Source: Hofstenia miamia
Taxonomy: Eukaryota; Xenacoelomorpha; Acoela
Direction of reading: 5' to 3'
Length of the DNA stretch: 64,000 nucleotides
NCBI GenBank assembly: GCA_004352715.1
Contig: SCFE01000094.1
Coordinates: 40,046 to 104,045, forward strand
The notes under the pieces were generated by a model. It had not been told where the DNA came from. It did no database searches and saw nothing but the letters and a program-made list of their open reading frames with translations. Below, in pieces: positions 52,201 through 61,556 of the stretch (its first letter is position 1; the number at the start of each line of letters is the position of its first letter). The position numbers were made by a program, and so were the translations under genes.

Positions 52201-54218
52201 AATCCAAAATAAGCAATATAAACCTTTTTTTATTACTGAGAACAGGATATAAAACAAATACAAAACTCTCACATAATACGTAAATTTTTTAAAGCAACGG
52301 CTTCACTAAATTACAATAACAGCACATAAATTTCTTCATATTATTATGGTTAAGATTTCTGACATATATATAGGCCAAAATTTTTCTAAACATAGAGAAA
52401 CATCTCCCAACTGCAGCCGATGTTGTTTGACATTTTCGTAACTTGGCATACAATTCCCACTAAATTGCCATCCCCTTTCCTTCAATTATAGCAGTGAAAC
52501 CGGTTTTTTAAACGTGATTTGACTATTTCAAAAGTATCATTTCCAAAGCCAAGGATGGGAGCAATAACAACATCTGATGGAATTTCAACTCTCTCAAGTA
52601 TTGAACAACTTTGATTTTTTATGGTAGCAGCCTTCCAAAATCCATGAAATAATAATGTATACAATTCCATTAATATTTTTTCAGCTCCCAGCATAAATAG
52701 GCAGTCTTAGAAATGCGTCAACGAGTGGATCAAGTCAACAATTAGCTAGCAATTAAACTTCTCGGGAGATAGGCCAGGAACTACATTAATTGAAATTGAA
52801 TGAATGTGTATATTTTAGTTTAAATGATTTAAAGCAGTCACAACCCAGCATTAATTGTTAAGCCACAAATATTACCGTATTTTTCAGAAAACAAAAATAT
52901 GACTTTATAAATTCGTATTTAACTGCACCCCAGTTGTAAAAACTATCTAATTCTAAGCGGATTACAAAATAGACCAACAGAAAAAATATTACTTTTATTA
53001 CTTTTACTTGGCCTAATTATTATGCGCATTTTGCCAAATACCATTAAATGCTTTAAAATTGAAAAAATGTAATATTTGAATGGGTGAATTTCTACAAAAA
53101 ATATATCAATTCCAATTCCTAAATATTTAACAACAGGTGCTCTAAGTTTGAGTGCTGTATTTTTATATTATATTTTGACCAAGCTACTTCTCAACAAATA
53201 TAACCAACTAGCCAAGTCGTAATAGAACTTTAACAAGGGGGCTGGTTCCCCAATCGAATTCATCACGATGGGCTCAGTACCAATCCAGTACACGCCTGGG
53301 TAGGTGAGGTAGATAGTAGCATGAAATTGTGCTACCACTCAGTAGTAGCAAAAATTCTTAAGAATCATGTCGTAATATTCTAATTGCTCATGTTACCAGC
53401 CACCTCGTCTATCCCCAAACTTATATGGTAAGTGAATACCTCTAAAGCATTGAAAAACGATTAAAAAGTTAATGATTTTAGTTGATTACCATTGCAACAT
53501 TCTAATTGGCCAAATCCTTACAGTAGTACATAATATATTAACATAGATATTTCTTAAAAAAGAGGTTTCAATTCATATTTCAAGAGTGGAATGTATTGGA
53601 AAAAACTCTTGCTACAAAACATCATCATCATATAAAATGGTACATCGAATGTTTTGTTTTTAGTGTTTTAGTCACTTGTAGTACTAAACCTGTAGTACTA
53701 AACATAACACAGTTTATTTATTGAAAAAACACTATCAGGTTAGTTTTGTACATTTGCTTGATAGTTAAATGAGAATACACAAAGAGGGAACACGAAGATG
53801 AGACAATAAAAATGATTTGTTGAGTAAGATAGACGTGGAGCAACAAAGTTGTCTCTTGAGAAGTGTGCCACTATATGCAGTAAATGAAATTGATCAAAAT
53901 CCACCAAAGTGGCTGCACAAAATTGTATAAATTTAACTGGAAAGACTTCATTTTTACTATTATATTGACTTTTTTTTAAATGGATTTAGTGTTTACTGAT
54001 TTCGTTAAAAAATGCCCTAGCAGATGTGTAATTGCATTTATTATTAGGTAGTTGATAAAAAAACTACCGATGAGTTAAGAGAAAAACATTTTCAAATATT
54101 TGAAATAGAAGAAGAGGATGAAGAATTACTCGAAAATGAAAATCTGCTTGAAATAGAAAACAATGAAGAAACTGAAAGACGCAAAGAAGTTGCATTGACA
54201 GCAGAACAAGAAGAGAAG
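29644..54218 (+). CDS. KY (kyphoscoliosis peptidase/hillarin)-like gene, eight exons
   Basis: Coding exons are 29644-29739, 38645-38707, 42585-42704, 46696-46925, 47510-47673, 49728-51137, 51699-51880 and 54048-54218. All introns are GT-AG, and the phases 0,0,0,2,1,1,0 close perfectly, giving 812 residues so far; the final donor at 54219 means more follows. Domains are: MGYCC N-terminus; proline-rich linker (residues about 63-75); transglutaminase-like fold (about 94-225); the KY hallmark DDFYFLSDPEMLIYSHYPDD just after it; three KY beta repeats to about 755; acidic coiled-coil-like tail. Family members act at the cytoskeleton (muscle Z-disc in vertebrates, cytokinesis/septin links in hillarin). 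The catalytic Cys position is Ser158 and the His position Thr200, while Asp215 is kept, so it is probably a scaffold rather than an enzyme. Confidence 0.85.
29740..31259. other. First part of intron 1
   Basis: This is mostly unassigned AT-rich sequence. An open stretch at about 30269-30478 ends in a good donor string (TTAGTGTAAGTT) but has no convincing acceptor or family motif, so it is not included as an exon. A diverged direct repeat is visible between about 30568-30690 and 31028-31150 (shared TCGAAATTTTCA/TCGGAATTTTCA, AAAAATAGT and AATCTT strings). Confidence 0.4.
31270..32990 (-). pseudogene. LINE relic 3 (ORF1-like, endonuclease and RT start)
   Basis: From 32990 downward the - strand reads a Ser/Pro/Leu-rich ORF1-like region. 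An apurinic-endonuclease-like region follows, with LHVNAHSL near 32230 and RMDHSNGRHGGVLIT near 32090, as in LINE endonucleases. The beginning of RT then reads KSCKLSGTCYPDGIPSFVI (the GPDGIP motif with Gly replaced by Tyr) near 31700. It is broken into several frames. The base composition (GA-rich on +) differs from neighbouring intron sequence. The RT core appears truncated at about 31270. Confidence 0.65.
32991..34778. other. Intron 1, unassigned
   Basis: AT-rich intron sequence without recognisable coding or repeat structure. Short open frames near 33968-34231 and 34443-34685 have no motif and no flanking splice sites that fit the gene model. Confidence 0.4.
36796..37735 (-). repeat. LINE 3'-end-like segment inside the hAT element
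   Basis: This segment is homologous in the same orientation to about 44580-45490. Shared landmarks are GTCTCT-CTCATAG-TTGCATG at the low end, CCGCAAAATGTG, GCAAATCTATC, ATTACAAGAAGA-ATGATGAA and AATTTTGAAAA-TTGCAT. Beside the second copy the - strand continues into RT C-terminal coding sequence, so both are probably 3' ends of one LINE family read on the - strand. Here the coding part is missing (5'-truncated insert), and the segment sits inside the hAT element. Confidence 0.6.
37767..37797. repeat. (TA)n microsatellite
   Basis: About 15 uninterrupted TA units lie near the right end of the hAT element. Confidence 0.95.
38137..38543. mobile_element. hAT-type MITE with 8-bp target duplication
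   Basis: The unit 38145-38535 (391 bp) begins TAGAGCTGGACATGGGTC and ends, on the other strand, CAGAGCTTGACATGGATC. Flanks GTCTAAAT (38137-38144) and GTCTAAAG (38536-38543) agree in 7 of 8 bases. The interior is GGGT-rich at both ends and AT-rich in the middle. The arrangement fits a short non-autonomous hAT element. A related GGGT-rich fragment may lie at 39040-39200. Confidence 0.75.
38645..38707 (+). CDS. KY-like gene exon 2
   Basis: The exon has 21 codons between a good acceptor (TTCTTTTACAG) and donor (GTGAGA), phase 0 on both sides. It encodes a short Ser/Asn/Gln-rich linker beginning ESSYCAPQ. No domain is present. It is supported by splice signals and phase only. Confidence 0.6.
38708..42119. 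other. Intron 2, mostly unassigned
   Basis: Near 39657 the string TAGGGTGACCAGGCGTCC resembles a hAT terminal repeat, but no partner end was found. Two neighbouring - strand open frames (41256-41585, 109 residues; 41589-41897, 102 residues) have Cys-rich and Glu/Lys-rich stretches but no family I recognise, and both contain donor-like GT sites. They could be decayed transposon sequence or exons of an antisense gene. A + strand frame at 40855-41079 has no motif. Confidence 0.35.
42120..42344. mobile_element. Tc1/mariner-type MITE
   Basis: The unit 42122-42342 (221 bp) begins CAGGGGTAGTCAAAAGTTTA and ends, on the other strand, AAGGGGTGGTCAAAAGTTTA. The inverted similarity runs about 70 bp inward (both contain TAATGAATTA and AGTGTAATG). 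TA flanks both sides (42120-42121 and 42343-42344). It is non-coding; the apparent - strand frame across it is a by-product. Confidence 0.8.
42585..42704 (+). CDS. KY-like gene exon 3
   Basis: The exon has 40 codons, acceptor CTTTTTAG and donor GTAACT, phase 0 on both sides. It encodes DWSDTKDELG followed by NLPPRIPPAKKKYEILK. The PPRIPP part could bind SH3 or similar domains (inference), and WQKRAIN leads into the transglutaminase-like region. Confidence 0.75.
42744..42774. repeat. (TA)n microsatellite in intron 3
   Basis: About 15 TA units lie just downstream of exon 3. Confidence 0.95.
43176..43215. repeat. (TA)n microsatellite in intron 3
   Basis: A TA run is interrupted once by AATA at 43204-43206. 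The rest of intron 3 to 44575 is AT-rich sequence without a recognised element. Confidence 0.9.
44580..45490 (-). repeat. LINE 3' region, homologous to 36796-37735
   Basis: This is the second copy of the segment found in the hAT element. It directly adjoins RT C-terminal coding sequence at its high end. That places it as the untranslated 3' part of the same LINE on the - strand. The two copies differ by many substitutions and small indels. Confidence 0.6.
45475..45950 (-). pseudogene. LINE reverse transcriptase C-terminal relic
   Basis: On the - strand, from 45950, fragments read CVKYAKLKRTLHISAYF and HLSWNSHISNKIKAA, then a LTYLKNCKDA region in shifted frame, then LDISDLLYLNKLLRHTVDL and FIPRTRRPKFSKRF. 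The L-W-HI-K spacing and the basic C-terminal part match the thumb and C-terminal segment of jockey/CR1-type LINE proteins. The RT core itself is absent. It lies in intron 3 of the KY-like gene. Confidence 0.6.
46696..46925 (+). CDS. KY-like gene exon 4 (transglutaminase-like, first half)
   Basis: The exon has 76 codons plus 2 nt, acceptor ATATTTTAG and donor GTAAGT. QKICAIYTWIT is the family's conserved helix (usually RAIFRWI). ALSYHYTDLLKQLC corresponds to the catalytic helix, where the family has Cys; here Ser (TCA at 46888-46890) stands at that position. It ends in phase 2. Confidence 0.85.
47510..47673 (+). CDS. KY-like gene exon 5 (transglutaminase-like, second half)
   Basis: The exon runs from phase 2 to phase 1 and encodes LAEIPCYEISGCVKGAGY, then LGWTTWNAVLVDDYWRLLDV and HWGA. 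The family's HxWN His position is Thr (TTWN), while the catalytic-position Asp (LLDVHWG) is kept. Acceptor TTTAG and donor GTATAT are present. Confidence 0.88.
47674..49727. other. Intron 5
   Basis: About 2 kb of AT-rich intron sequence. I see no transposon ends or reading frames that can be supported. Confidence 0.5.
49728..51137 (+). CDS. KY-like gene exon 6 (KY repeats)
   Basis: A single 1410-bp exon, the largest open region of the window. It opens with CNENDKWQIID and then DDFYFLSDPEMLIYSHYPDD and SQWQLLDNPISIEDFE, a stretch typical of KY/hillarin proteins. Three beta-rich repeats follow, begun by FFKFGLSIKSHP, SHTSGVIITNDGSVEIKFKM and SIGGEVKLNFHC. Acceptor TTTCCTATTTAG and donor GTAAGT are present. 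Phase is 1 on both ends. The ATG upstream at 49649 lies in the intron and is not the start. Confidence 0.9.
51699..51880 (+). CDS. KY-like gene exon 7
   Basis: The exon runs from phase 1 to phase 0 and encodes FPTAKQLAVIRPNEGTWIQF and a GELVLMAKIKDDSYTNLLKY end. It completes the last KY beta repeat. Acceptor ATATATAG is weak in pyrimidines, and the donor is GTTAGA. The reading frame and family-like sequence support it. Confidence 0.8.
51965..52074. mobile_element. Small TA-flanked inverted-repeat element
   Basis: The 106-bp unit 51967-52072 begins CTAGAGTGAGGCACC and ends, on the other strand, CTAGAGTGTGGGACC. TA flanks both sides. The interior is GC-rich (GGTCCCGGTCCC, GCCCCGGTCCC). It looks like a very short MITE. 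Confidence 0.55.
52310..52695 (-). pseudogene. hAT transposase C-terminal fragment
   Basis: On the - strand, 70 open codons (52482-52694) are followed after a frameshift by LRKCQTTSAAVGRCFSMFRK and then a VRNLNHNNMKKF region. The SAAVxRxFSxxxK pattern is the conserved hAT C-terminal dimerisation block (usually with Glu before Arg; here Gly). The N-terminal part is missing. A direct repeat with ACCGTATTTTT and AAATATGACT strings flanks the region (about 52117-52155 and 52868-52908). It lies in intron 7. Confidence 0.5.
52700..54047. other. Rest of intron 7
   Basis: AT-rich intron sequence. A GC-richer patch at 53235-53330 (GGGGGCTGGTTCCCC and following) may be a transposon remnant. No gene is seen. 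Confidence 0.4.
54048..54218 (+). CDS. KY-like gene exon 8 (acidic coiled-coil-like)
   Basis: The exon has 57 codons, phase 0 on both ends, acceptor TTATTATTAG and donor GTATTT. It is extremely rich in Glu, with EIEEEDEELLENENLLEIEN and then ETERRKEVALTAEQEEK. Heptad-like leucine spacing suggests a coiled coil. The donor shows that further coding exons exist, but none was recognised before the end of the window; gaps at 54929 and 59969 could hide them. Confidence 0.75.
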
Positions 54219-55405
54219 GTATTTATTATAAATGTATAATTAAGTCATACAATTTTTTTTTCTGATTTTAATTATCGTTTTCTAAGCAATCCAACCTTCA
54301 AATTTTATTATAACACACTAAGTTCTACATATATTTATTAAAATTAAAAGTGCATTTACATTTCCTTATATTTTACATCTTTCTAACCTTTCTCAAATTG
54401 TTCATTATTTAAGTATACTGCTGTTGGCACAAAAATTGCAGACTGATTTTATTTTGAGTTCTCTCTACGCAATTGCATTTTGTGAGGTATCTTAACGAGT
54501 CTGCGTCTATAAAAAATATCATTTCCCAAATTTGTAACACAAAAGGCTTTTAAGTTGGTTCCCCATTCCTAATTTTTGCAATCAAAACAATACCAAAGTA
54601 GCGTTTAAGGTTGCATTACGCTGCTTTTTATATCGTTACCGTAATATTAGGCAACATTTTGCGCAAAAGCAGCGCTGGCTTGGTACCTTTTTTGGCTTTA
54701 GCAGCGACGCAATTACCTGGCTGGCTCATGGCTGCCACTAACCTTCTGGCAACTCCGTCTTGCGTCAATATGGTACCGAAATGGGGTTTTCGCGAATCTG
54801 CGTTGGCAGCATTAAAGCAACAAATAGGCAACTTCGAAAATTAAAAATTACACAAATGAATAGATAAGAACACGCCATTAAGCCAACAATAGTACTAAAA
54901 TCGAACAATTTACTTCAAGGTATATATANNNNNNNNNNNNNNNNNNNNNNNNNNNNNNNNNNNNNNNNNNNNNNNNNNNNNNNNNNNNNNNNNNNNNNNN
55001 NNNNNNNNNNNNNNTATATATATATATATATATATATATAAGTTATATATATACACATGTTTATATATATATATACACCTTGCAGTGAATTGTTCGATAT
55101 ATATATATATATATATCTTCCAAATGGCGTATTTCTGTTACTAAATCGTCTAGAAAATCGTTGATGTTAAGCTTTGCTGTCCAACAAAAAGATTAGTCAT
55201 TCCAATACCTAAAAACAAGCAATTTAACATCTAGGTTAATCGCGCAATAATATACTGGCCAAAATTTTGGCCGGAACACTTTCCAAATTTAGAAATTTTT
55301 TGTATTTTACACTAAAAACCCAATGTAGAAACAATATAATATCACAATATAGAAACAATATGGTATCACCATGTAGAAAGTAAATAGTTAATTCAGAAAA
55401 ACTTA
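54219..55405. other. Intergenic/intron DNA with an 86-N gap and TA runs
   Basis: An N gap covers 54929-55014 inside a TA-rich run (TATATATA on both sides; more TA at 55015-55040 and 55098-55116), so the gap is probably an unresolved microsatellite. An open frame at 54611-54844 has matching antisense frames and no family motif. At 55258-55275 the palindrome GGCCAAAATTTTGGCC begins the left border zone of the Tc1-like element. Confidence 0.5.
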
Positions 55406-56427
55406 CTAATATTTTGTATGTCTGCCATTATTGGCCAAACCCGCAGCAATGCGATTTGACATTGACTCGACCAGCTTTCTACAATAATCATCAGTAATCT
55501 CTGTGCACCATACCACTTTAATTTGCTCCTTCAGATCGTCGAGTGATGTGCATTGGCGCTTCCTCACACAGTTTTTTATGTGATGCCAGCAGTTTTCTAT
55601 TACGTTGAAGTCTGGGGAGTTTCCAGGCCAGTTCTCAAGCAGCCGAAAGTCTTGTGATGCAATCCACTGTTTCACAACTTTGGTGCTGTGGCAAGGAGAA
55701 CCATCTTGTTGTAGTACAGATGTTCCGAGAAGCTGCATAATCATGGGAACTTTCTCCTGAATTACTTCAGGTAGACCTTGAATGTGACTGTCTCTTTGTG
55801 AGGAACAAAATGGAGACCAGCACGCCCATTCGCAGTTATAGCACCCCAAATCATCACAGAAGGTGCTGAGTGGACAGTTTGTTGCATGTAACGTGTGTTA
55901 AATCTTTGGTTTCTTGGTCGTCAAACGTGTGGCCGGTATGATATAAACTGGCAAATATTGGATTCGTCACTATACATTACTTGATGCCACATCTCAGGGT
56001 TGTAGTGTTGGTATTGCCTGCAGAAGCGCAACCGGTCTCGAAAGTTCTTTGAAGACAATCGAGGTTTGGCTGCCGGTTTGCCTGATGGAAGGTCAAAGGT
56101 AGTATTCAATCGACGCCTAATGGTGCGTGTTGATACATGCTGCACTACCGCACCTAGAATTGTTTTGACTTCAGAAGATGAAGAGAATGGTTGATTGACG
56201 ACGTAATGGTGAATGAGACTGTCAGTCTGAGGGCTTGTCACTTTTTGTCTTCCAGACCGCTTGCGAGAGGAAAAATTTTGCAGTTGCTAATAGCGAGTAA
56301 CACTTCTGGATATCGAAGATACTGACACGCCCATTCTAACAGCTATAGTGCGAAAATTGTACCCCTCCTCGTACAAAACATGAATTTGAGCACGCTTTGT
56401 TGGTGAAATTTCACTACCACGGACCAT
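55406..56427 (-). pseudogene. Tc1-like transposase, full length but broken
   Basis: The start at 56427 reads MVRGSEISPTKRAQI and then a helix-turn-helix region (YNFRTIAVRMGVSVSSISRS). The catalytic triad is visible as MYSDES (first Asp), QQDGSPCH (second Asp) and SPDFNVIENCW (Glu), the DD34E layout of Tc1 elements. The total of about 340 codons is the normal length. In-frame stops occur near 56289 and 55920, and a frameshift near 55780. The C-terminus GLANNGRHTKY ends at 55406. The inverted repeats were only tentatively seen on the left. Confidence 0.9.
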
Positions 56428-58033
56428 ATTTCAAACTATAATGATAGTGATTTTTCAGTGAAAATGTACTGTATGTAAATTTAAACTTGTGTTAATTTGA
56501 TTGGCTAAATGAATCTGTTGTAAATTCTAAGAAAAAATTTTCCAGGAAATAGCATAAATCAGGTTATTCTGCTGATGCCGGTTAATCAGTTTAAAAGGCG
56601 GTTAAATAATTGTATTTTGATTTTCAAAATGTATTGATTACAGTGATTGCATTATTACAAAACAATAGAAATGATTGGAAAATGGTGCAAAAATTGCAAA
56701 TTGTTGTAATTCTAGTTATAATCTACAATTTTGCCATTCATATTATCGAATAATAATACTGCGTACACTCTTTTAAAACTATCCAATTTGTGGGAAAAAG
56801 ATGCATCGACTCCATCGTGCTTAAAATTCAATTGCCGTTGCTAGATTATATTTCAATTACAATTATATAAAATTCTTATACTTTTTTATAAACATCATTT
56901 CGAGTAACTATAGACTTTACATTAATTTTCAATAGGACTTGCCTTTCATAAAAATGTATTGTCTAAAATCAAGAAGACGATATATATATATATATATATA
57001 TGAATATATATATATATATATAAAGTTTATATTGCTGAATATTTTGGAATGGGGTCTCTCATCTTATGATAGGATAAGATATTTGTTTACATAAATCAGA
57101 AATAAATATCTGATAGACTTAATGTGCTTAAAAATCAATTATATTTTTAGATGCCTATTAGGGAATATTAGTTTTTTGAATTTTTTTCAGATGTGGTTTC
57201 TCTAACCCTATTTCTACTAGCATTAAATTAAAGTGACAAACCGCTTTTGTATACACTTTTGAAAAAATTTATCCAATTAAGTTAAGAAAGCAATAATCAT
57301 AAAAATGGACAGAATTAGCATTTATTTAAGTGAGACGGGGTTAGGCCTAAGGTTTCGGTAAATTTTCATGTCTGTGTCACACCCTAGCAATAAATACTCA
57401 TGTCTGTACCATGGCCAACTTAATATATTAAGTTAGTTATGGTCTCTACTTACATTATTTGCATTGCATAATTATGTCAGAATGACTATTCAGTTGCTTA
57501 ATTCCCTTAATTAAAAAGCAAGATAGGGCGCTGCGTAATTTTACAGTAATAGTAAAAAAATATTTGGTCACTTACAAAAAAGTTGATTGCAAGTATTTAA
57601 CGTTGTTCTTATTTTTTATAACGTTTGCATATTAGTTAGTTCGAAATCTATTATAAGAATGTACTTAAAAAATTTAGTGACATAAATTATAGAAGTAAAC
57701 AAAACAATAAATAGATTCAATTTTAATACATACTAAATCGGCAAATAAATCGTTTTGTGCCTCTTCACACAAACGCAGCTCCTTGTTTTTGAAAGAGGAA
57801 CTGTTCACAATAACAGAGGAACTATTTATAAATCTCTATAGATGCAACAATGTTCTCTTTTAACATTTTTACAATCGCATGCAACAAAAACATCTTAAGT
57901 TTCACCCACTGGTTTATGTAAACAAACGGTTTATTGATTTTATTAAATACGTCAAGGTTGAGCCTTGGGTTTTGGGCGACCATTTGCAAAACTTGGGTTT
58001 AAAAAACTTTTTTCCTGTATACTTTGACAAAAG
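56428..58033. other. Spacer between Tc1 and hAT relics
   Basis: AT-rich, with a (TA)n run at 56980-57022 interrupted once by GAA. A phrase near 57345-57440 repeats ACTCATGTCTGT/TTCATGTCTGT strings about 45 bp apart. No gene is supported. Confidence 0.45.
56980..57022. repeat. (TA)n microsatellite
   Basis: Two TA runs are separated by TGAA. Confidence 0.95.
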
Positions 58034-59870
58034 CTACTCAAACTTAAGTCTTTTCTTGTTGGCCACTGGCGTATCTGCTTGCTGAACATCTTCACGTCGT
58101 TTTTTTCCAGTAACAACCACAATTTTGTTAGAATTCATAGACAAGAGTAGTTGCGAATCACAGGTTGTTTCGCTCAACCTTGCTCGTAAATCTGAAAAAA
58201 TTAGAGACTCCTTTAGAAAAAGAACGTTCTACTGCTGCCTCGGACACAATGCACTAACCGAGAGATATAGCAAATCGTCCTAGCTCTACAAATTTTCCTG
58301 ATCAGTACTGAACAAAATTGATGTTCATGTACATGTAGTCATCACTCAGAGTTCTTCCAACAAAGTTTCTAATTGACGATATGAAGTTGTTTTATCGATG
58401 TTCTCCTCACTGCATTTAGTAAAGTACGTCTAAGAAATGCAATCGTTAGCATGCGAACGCCATCAGATGTTTCATCTTCAGTTAACTCCTTGTGTTGGTT
58501 TATTGAAACACTTATATAGATCCGAACTGAAAATATGTGACAACTGCTTCTTCAAGATTTCGCTACATATTCTGCCACAATGGCACAATACAGCATTGTC
58601 ATATCACTGTAGACACTGGAAATGTTTTGACACGCCAAGCAGCTCAGATGCAAGCACAGCAGGGTTTGCATCATCATATTGGACATGATCCATTGACACA
58701 CCTATGAGTTCTGTAACAATCGAGCCCATTCAATGTTCATCCAGTCTGTTGTAGTAATAGTAGTACCAAAACCAAGTATTGATATGTATTCCTTCAGGTC
58801 CAGAATGTTCCACCACGAATCAGTCAATAATTTCCTGTGCGTCTTGCACCATCTCAAAAGCGATTTAGTATGCTGAACACCTGCAGCTTCTTGCTGCTGT
58901 TTCAGACGATTTGCAAACCTCGTTGTGCACTTTGTGTAATGCTTGCTTTGCCTGTCCACATCAGGTATCTGCTGTACAATGTTTTTAAGAACAAGCTGCA
59001 TGCTGTTTGCAGTGAATAGTAGAATATAAACTCCATCACCAAACTGTGGGCTGTCAATGAACTGCTGTAACTCATCATCATCGTGTACTTTTCAAACTCC
59101 TTCTTCTAACGCTTTTTGCATTGCGCTTACAATTTGCCCTTACAAATTTATTTTACATGTACGTACTATGATTGCCATTTTACACAGACGCCATATTTCA
59201 TTTATTTTCATTTGTAAGCTTAAAATATTTGTATATATTTAGTGGTTGTATATTTTTAAGCTTAGTTTCCAATTTTGTATAATCATGAACAAAACAATAT
59301 GTTTATAAAAACAATGATGAAAAACTTTATTATGACGAATAGCACTACATTAAGTAAACAAGTTTTATTCAGTTTGAGTAGTACCAACATTTTCACTGTT
59401 GAAGGCAAAAGGCTGCTGCGTCGGTCGGTGATTATATTTCCTGTACACAAAAAGTGAAGTTCCCTTAACAACATGATCCACAAGAATTTTCTTGAGTTCC
59501 GGCTTTTCAGAGCTTTAGGCTTGAAGCATAAGCTTGACTGATTAACTGTTTTCAACTGCATTGTGCTCTTGGGAAGATATGCCATCTCTACCATCATTAT
59601 TTTGTACTTTCATTGAGCAAAAGCAGTGCTTGCAGCAGCAAATTATGTGAGACTATCATTCTCATTGGTTGGCAATGCAAATGATTTTCTTTATTGGTGA
59701 CTTGTGGCAACATAAGCCTAACCGATTTCAAATGATTTTCTACAGTCAATTTGTTTATTTCAATACCTTTTATCAAGTTGATGCTAAGATGCCACTTCAA
59801 ATTCAAATGAAAATCATTAATTTTGACGGGGTATTTGTACGTAGTTTCTATAAGTTGTTAATTGGATTAA
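58034..59870 (-). pseudogene. hAT transposase, decayed, with BED-like N-terminus
   Basis: From high to low coordinates on the - strand, NLKWHLS near 59800 resembles the end of a BED zinc finger. A central open piece (58702-59001) has AAGVQHTKSLLRWCKTHRKL and DSWWNILDLKEY. The C-terminal dimerisation block near 58235-58150 reads AAVERSFSKG, then after a frameshift FSDLRARLSETTCDSQLLLS, which is the hAT hallmark. It ends at 58034. Many stops and shifts show it is dead. The 5' end may lie in the 1000-N gap at 59969-60968. Confidence 0.65.
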
Positions 59871-59968
59871 TACATTTGCTGAGATGCGAATGCAGTGCAA
59901 AGTGTGAAAATCACTGACAGATCTATTATGTTCAAAATAGCACTATGGCAAAAACCAAAAAGTGCATT

Positions 59969-60968
59969 NNNNNNNNNNNNNNNNNNNNNNNNNNNNNNNN
60001 NNNNNNNNNNNNNNNNNNNNNNNNNNNNNNNNNNNNNNNNNNNNNNNNNNNNNNNNNNNNNNNNNNNNNNNNNNNNNNNNNNNNNNNNNNNNNNNNNNNN
60101 NNNNNNNNNNNNNNNNNNNNNNNNNNNNNNNNNNNNNNNNNNNNNNNNNNNNNNNNNNNNNNNNNNNNNNNNNNNNNNNNNNNNNNNNNNNNNNNNNNNN
60201 NNNNNNNNNNNNNNNNNNNNNNNNNNNNNNNNNNNNNNNNNNNNNNNNNNNNNNNNNNNNNNNNNNNNNNNNNNNNNNNNNNNNNNNNNNNNNNNNNNNN
60301 NNNNNNNNNNNNNNNNNNNNNNNNNNNNNNNNNNNNNNNNNNNNNNNNNNNNNNNNNNNNNNNNNNNNNNNNNNNNNNNNNNNNNNNNNNNNNNNNNNNN
60401 NNNNNNNNNNNNNNNNNNNNNNNNNNNNNNNNNNNNNNNNNNNNNNNNNNNNNNNNNNNNNNNNNNNNNNNNNNNNNNNNNNNNNNNNNNNNNNNNNNNN
60501 NNNNNNNNNNNNNNNNNNNNNNNNNNNNNNNNNNNNNNNNNNNNNNNNNNNNNNNNNNNNNNNNNNNNNNNNNNNNNNNNNNNNNNNNNNNNNNNNNNNN
60601 NNNNNNNNNNNNNNNNNNNNNNNNNNNNNNNNNNNNNNNNNNNNNNNNNNNNNNNNNNNNNNNNNNNNNNNNNNNNNNNNNNNNNNNNNNNNNNNNNNNN
60701 NNNNNNNNNNNNNNNNNNNNNNNNNNNNNNNNNNNNNNNNNNNNNNNNNNNNNNNNNNNNNNNNNNNNNNNNNNNNNNNNNNNNNNNNNNNNNNNNNNNN
60801 NNNNNNNNNNNNNNNNNNNNNNNNNNNNNNNNNNNNNNNNNNNNNNNNNNNNNNNNNNNNNNNNNNNNNNNNNNNNNNNNNNNNNNNNNNNNNNNNNNNN
60901 NNNNNNNNNNNNNNNNNNNNNNNNNNNNNNNNNNNNNNNNNNNNNNNNNNNNNNNNNNNNNNNNNNNN
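59969..60968. other. Assembly gap, 1000 N
   Basis: Exactly 1000 N, so it is probably a scaffold gap of nominal size. Open frames that seem to run through it are artefacts. Confidence 0.99.
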
Positions 60969-61556
60969 ACCGTCAACTGACGACTGCTATGAACTCAAAT
61001 TTAAATTTGTTACTTAACTCTAGAAAGTTCAATGATTCTATATATTTAATTCATGCAGTTGTCAGAATTAATGCATTCAAGTAAAACTAACGAAAACAAA
61101 GCAAATGAAATGGTCAGAAGAACAAAATATTTAAATTTTCATTACATAAAGCATTACAAATGCATTTATAAGATGCGCAAAGTGTTCAATTTTGACCGCT
61201 CAGACTTTCTAGTGTTAAGCTAAATATGTTTTCAGGATACACTCTTCATAATAAAGTTATATTTTGCTATACAAGTGGTTTCTACATATTATATGAAAAA
61301 AATTGACTGTTATAAAAATCTTAGCCTGATATTCTTGCTGAATGTTTCTAACATTTGGTGCAATATATAAACATAATTGCAATTGGTCAACAATTTGATA
61401 AAGATACATCTATATTGCAATTTTATTGAACCACTACATATATATGTGCCAACAAAAACAAAAGAAGTATTTAAAAGCTTTTCGTCAAAACAGTTGATAC
61501 ATTGATCCAAGTCTGGCACTTCCTACAAACAAGTTTACTGTAAATTCTGCACAAAT
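60969..61556. other. AT-rich spacer
   Basis: No gene or repeat can be supported. Confidence 0.45.

Noticed and set aside
55258-55275. Palindrome GGCCAAAATTTTGGCC as a complete Tc1 terminal repeat
   Set aside because: No matching end was found on the other side near 56430-56600, so the border stays open.
59867-61084. Open frames of 350-380 residues
   Set aside because: They run through the 1000-N gap and are artefacts.
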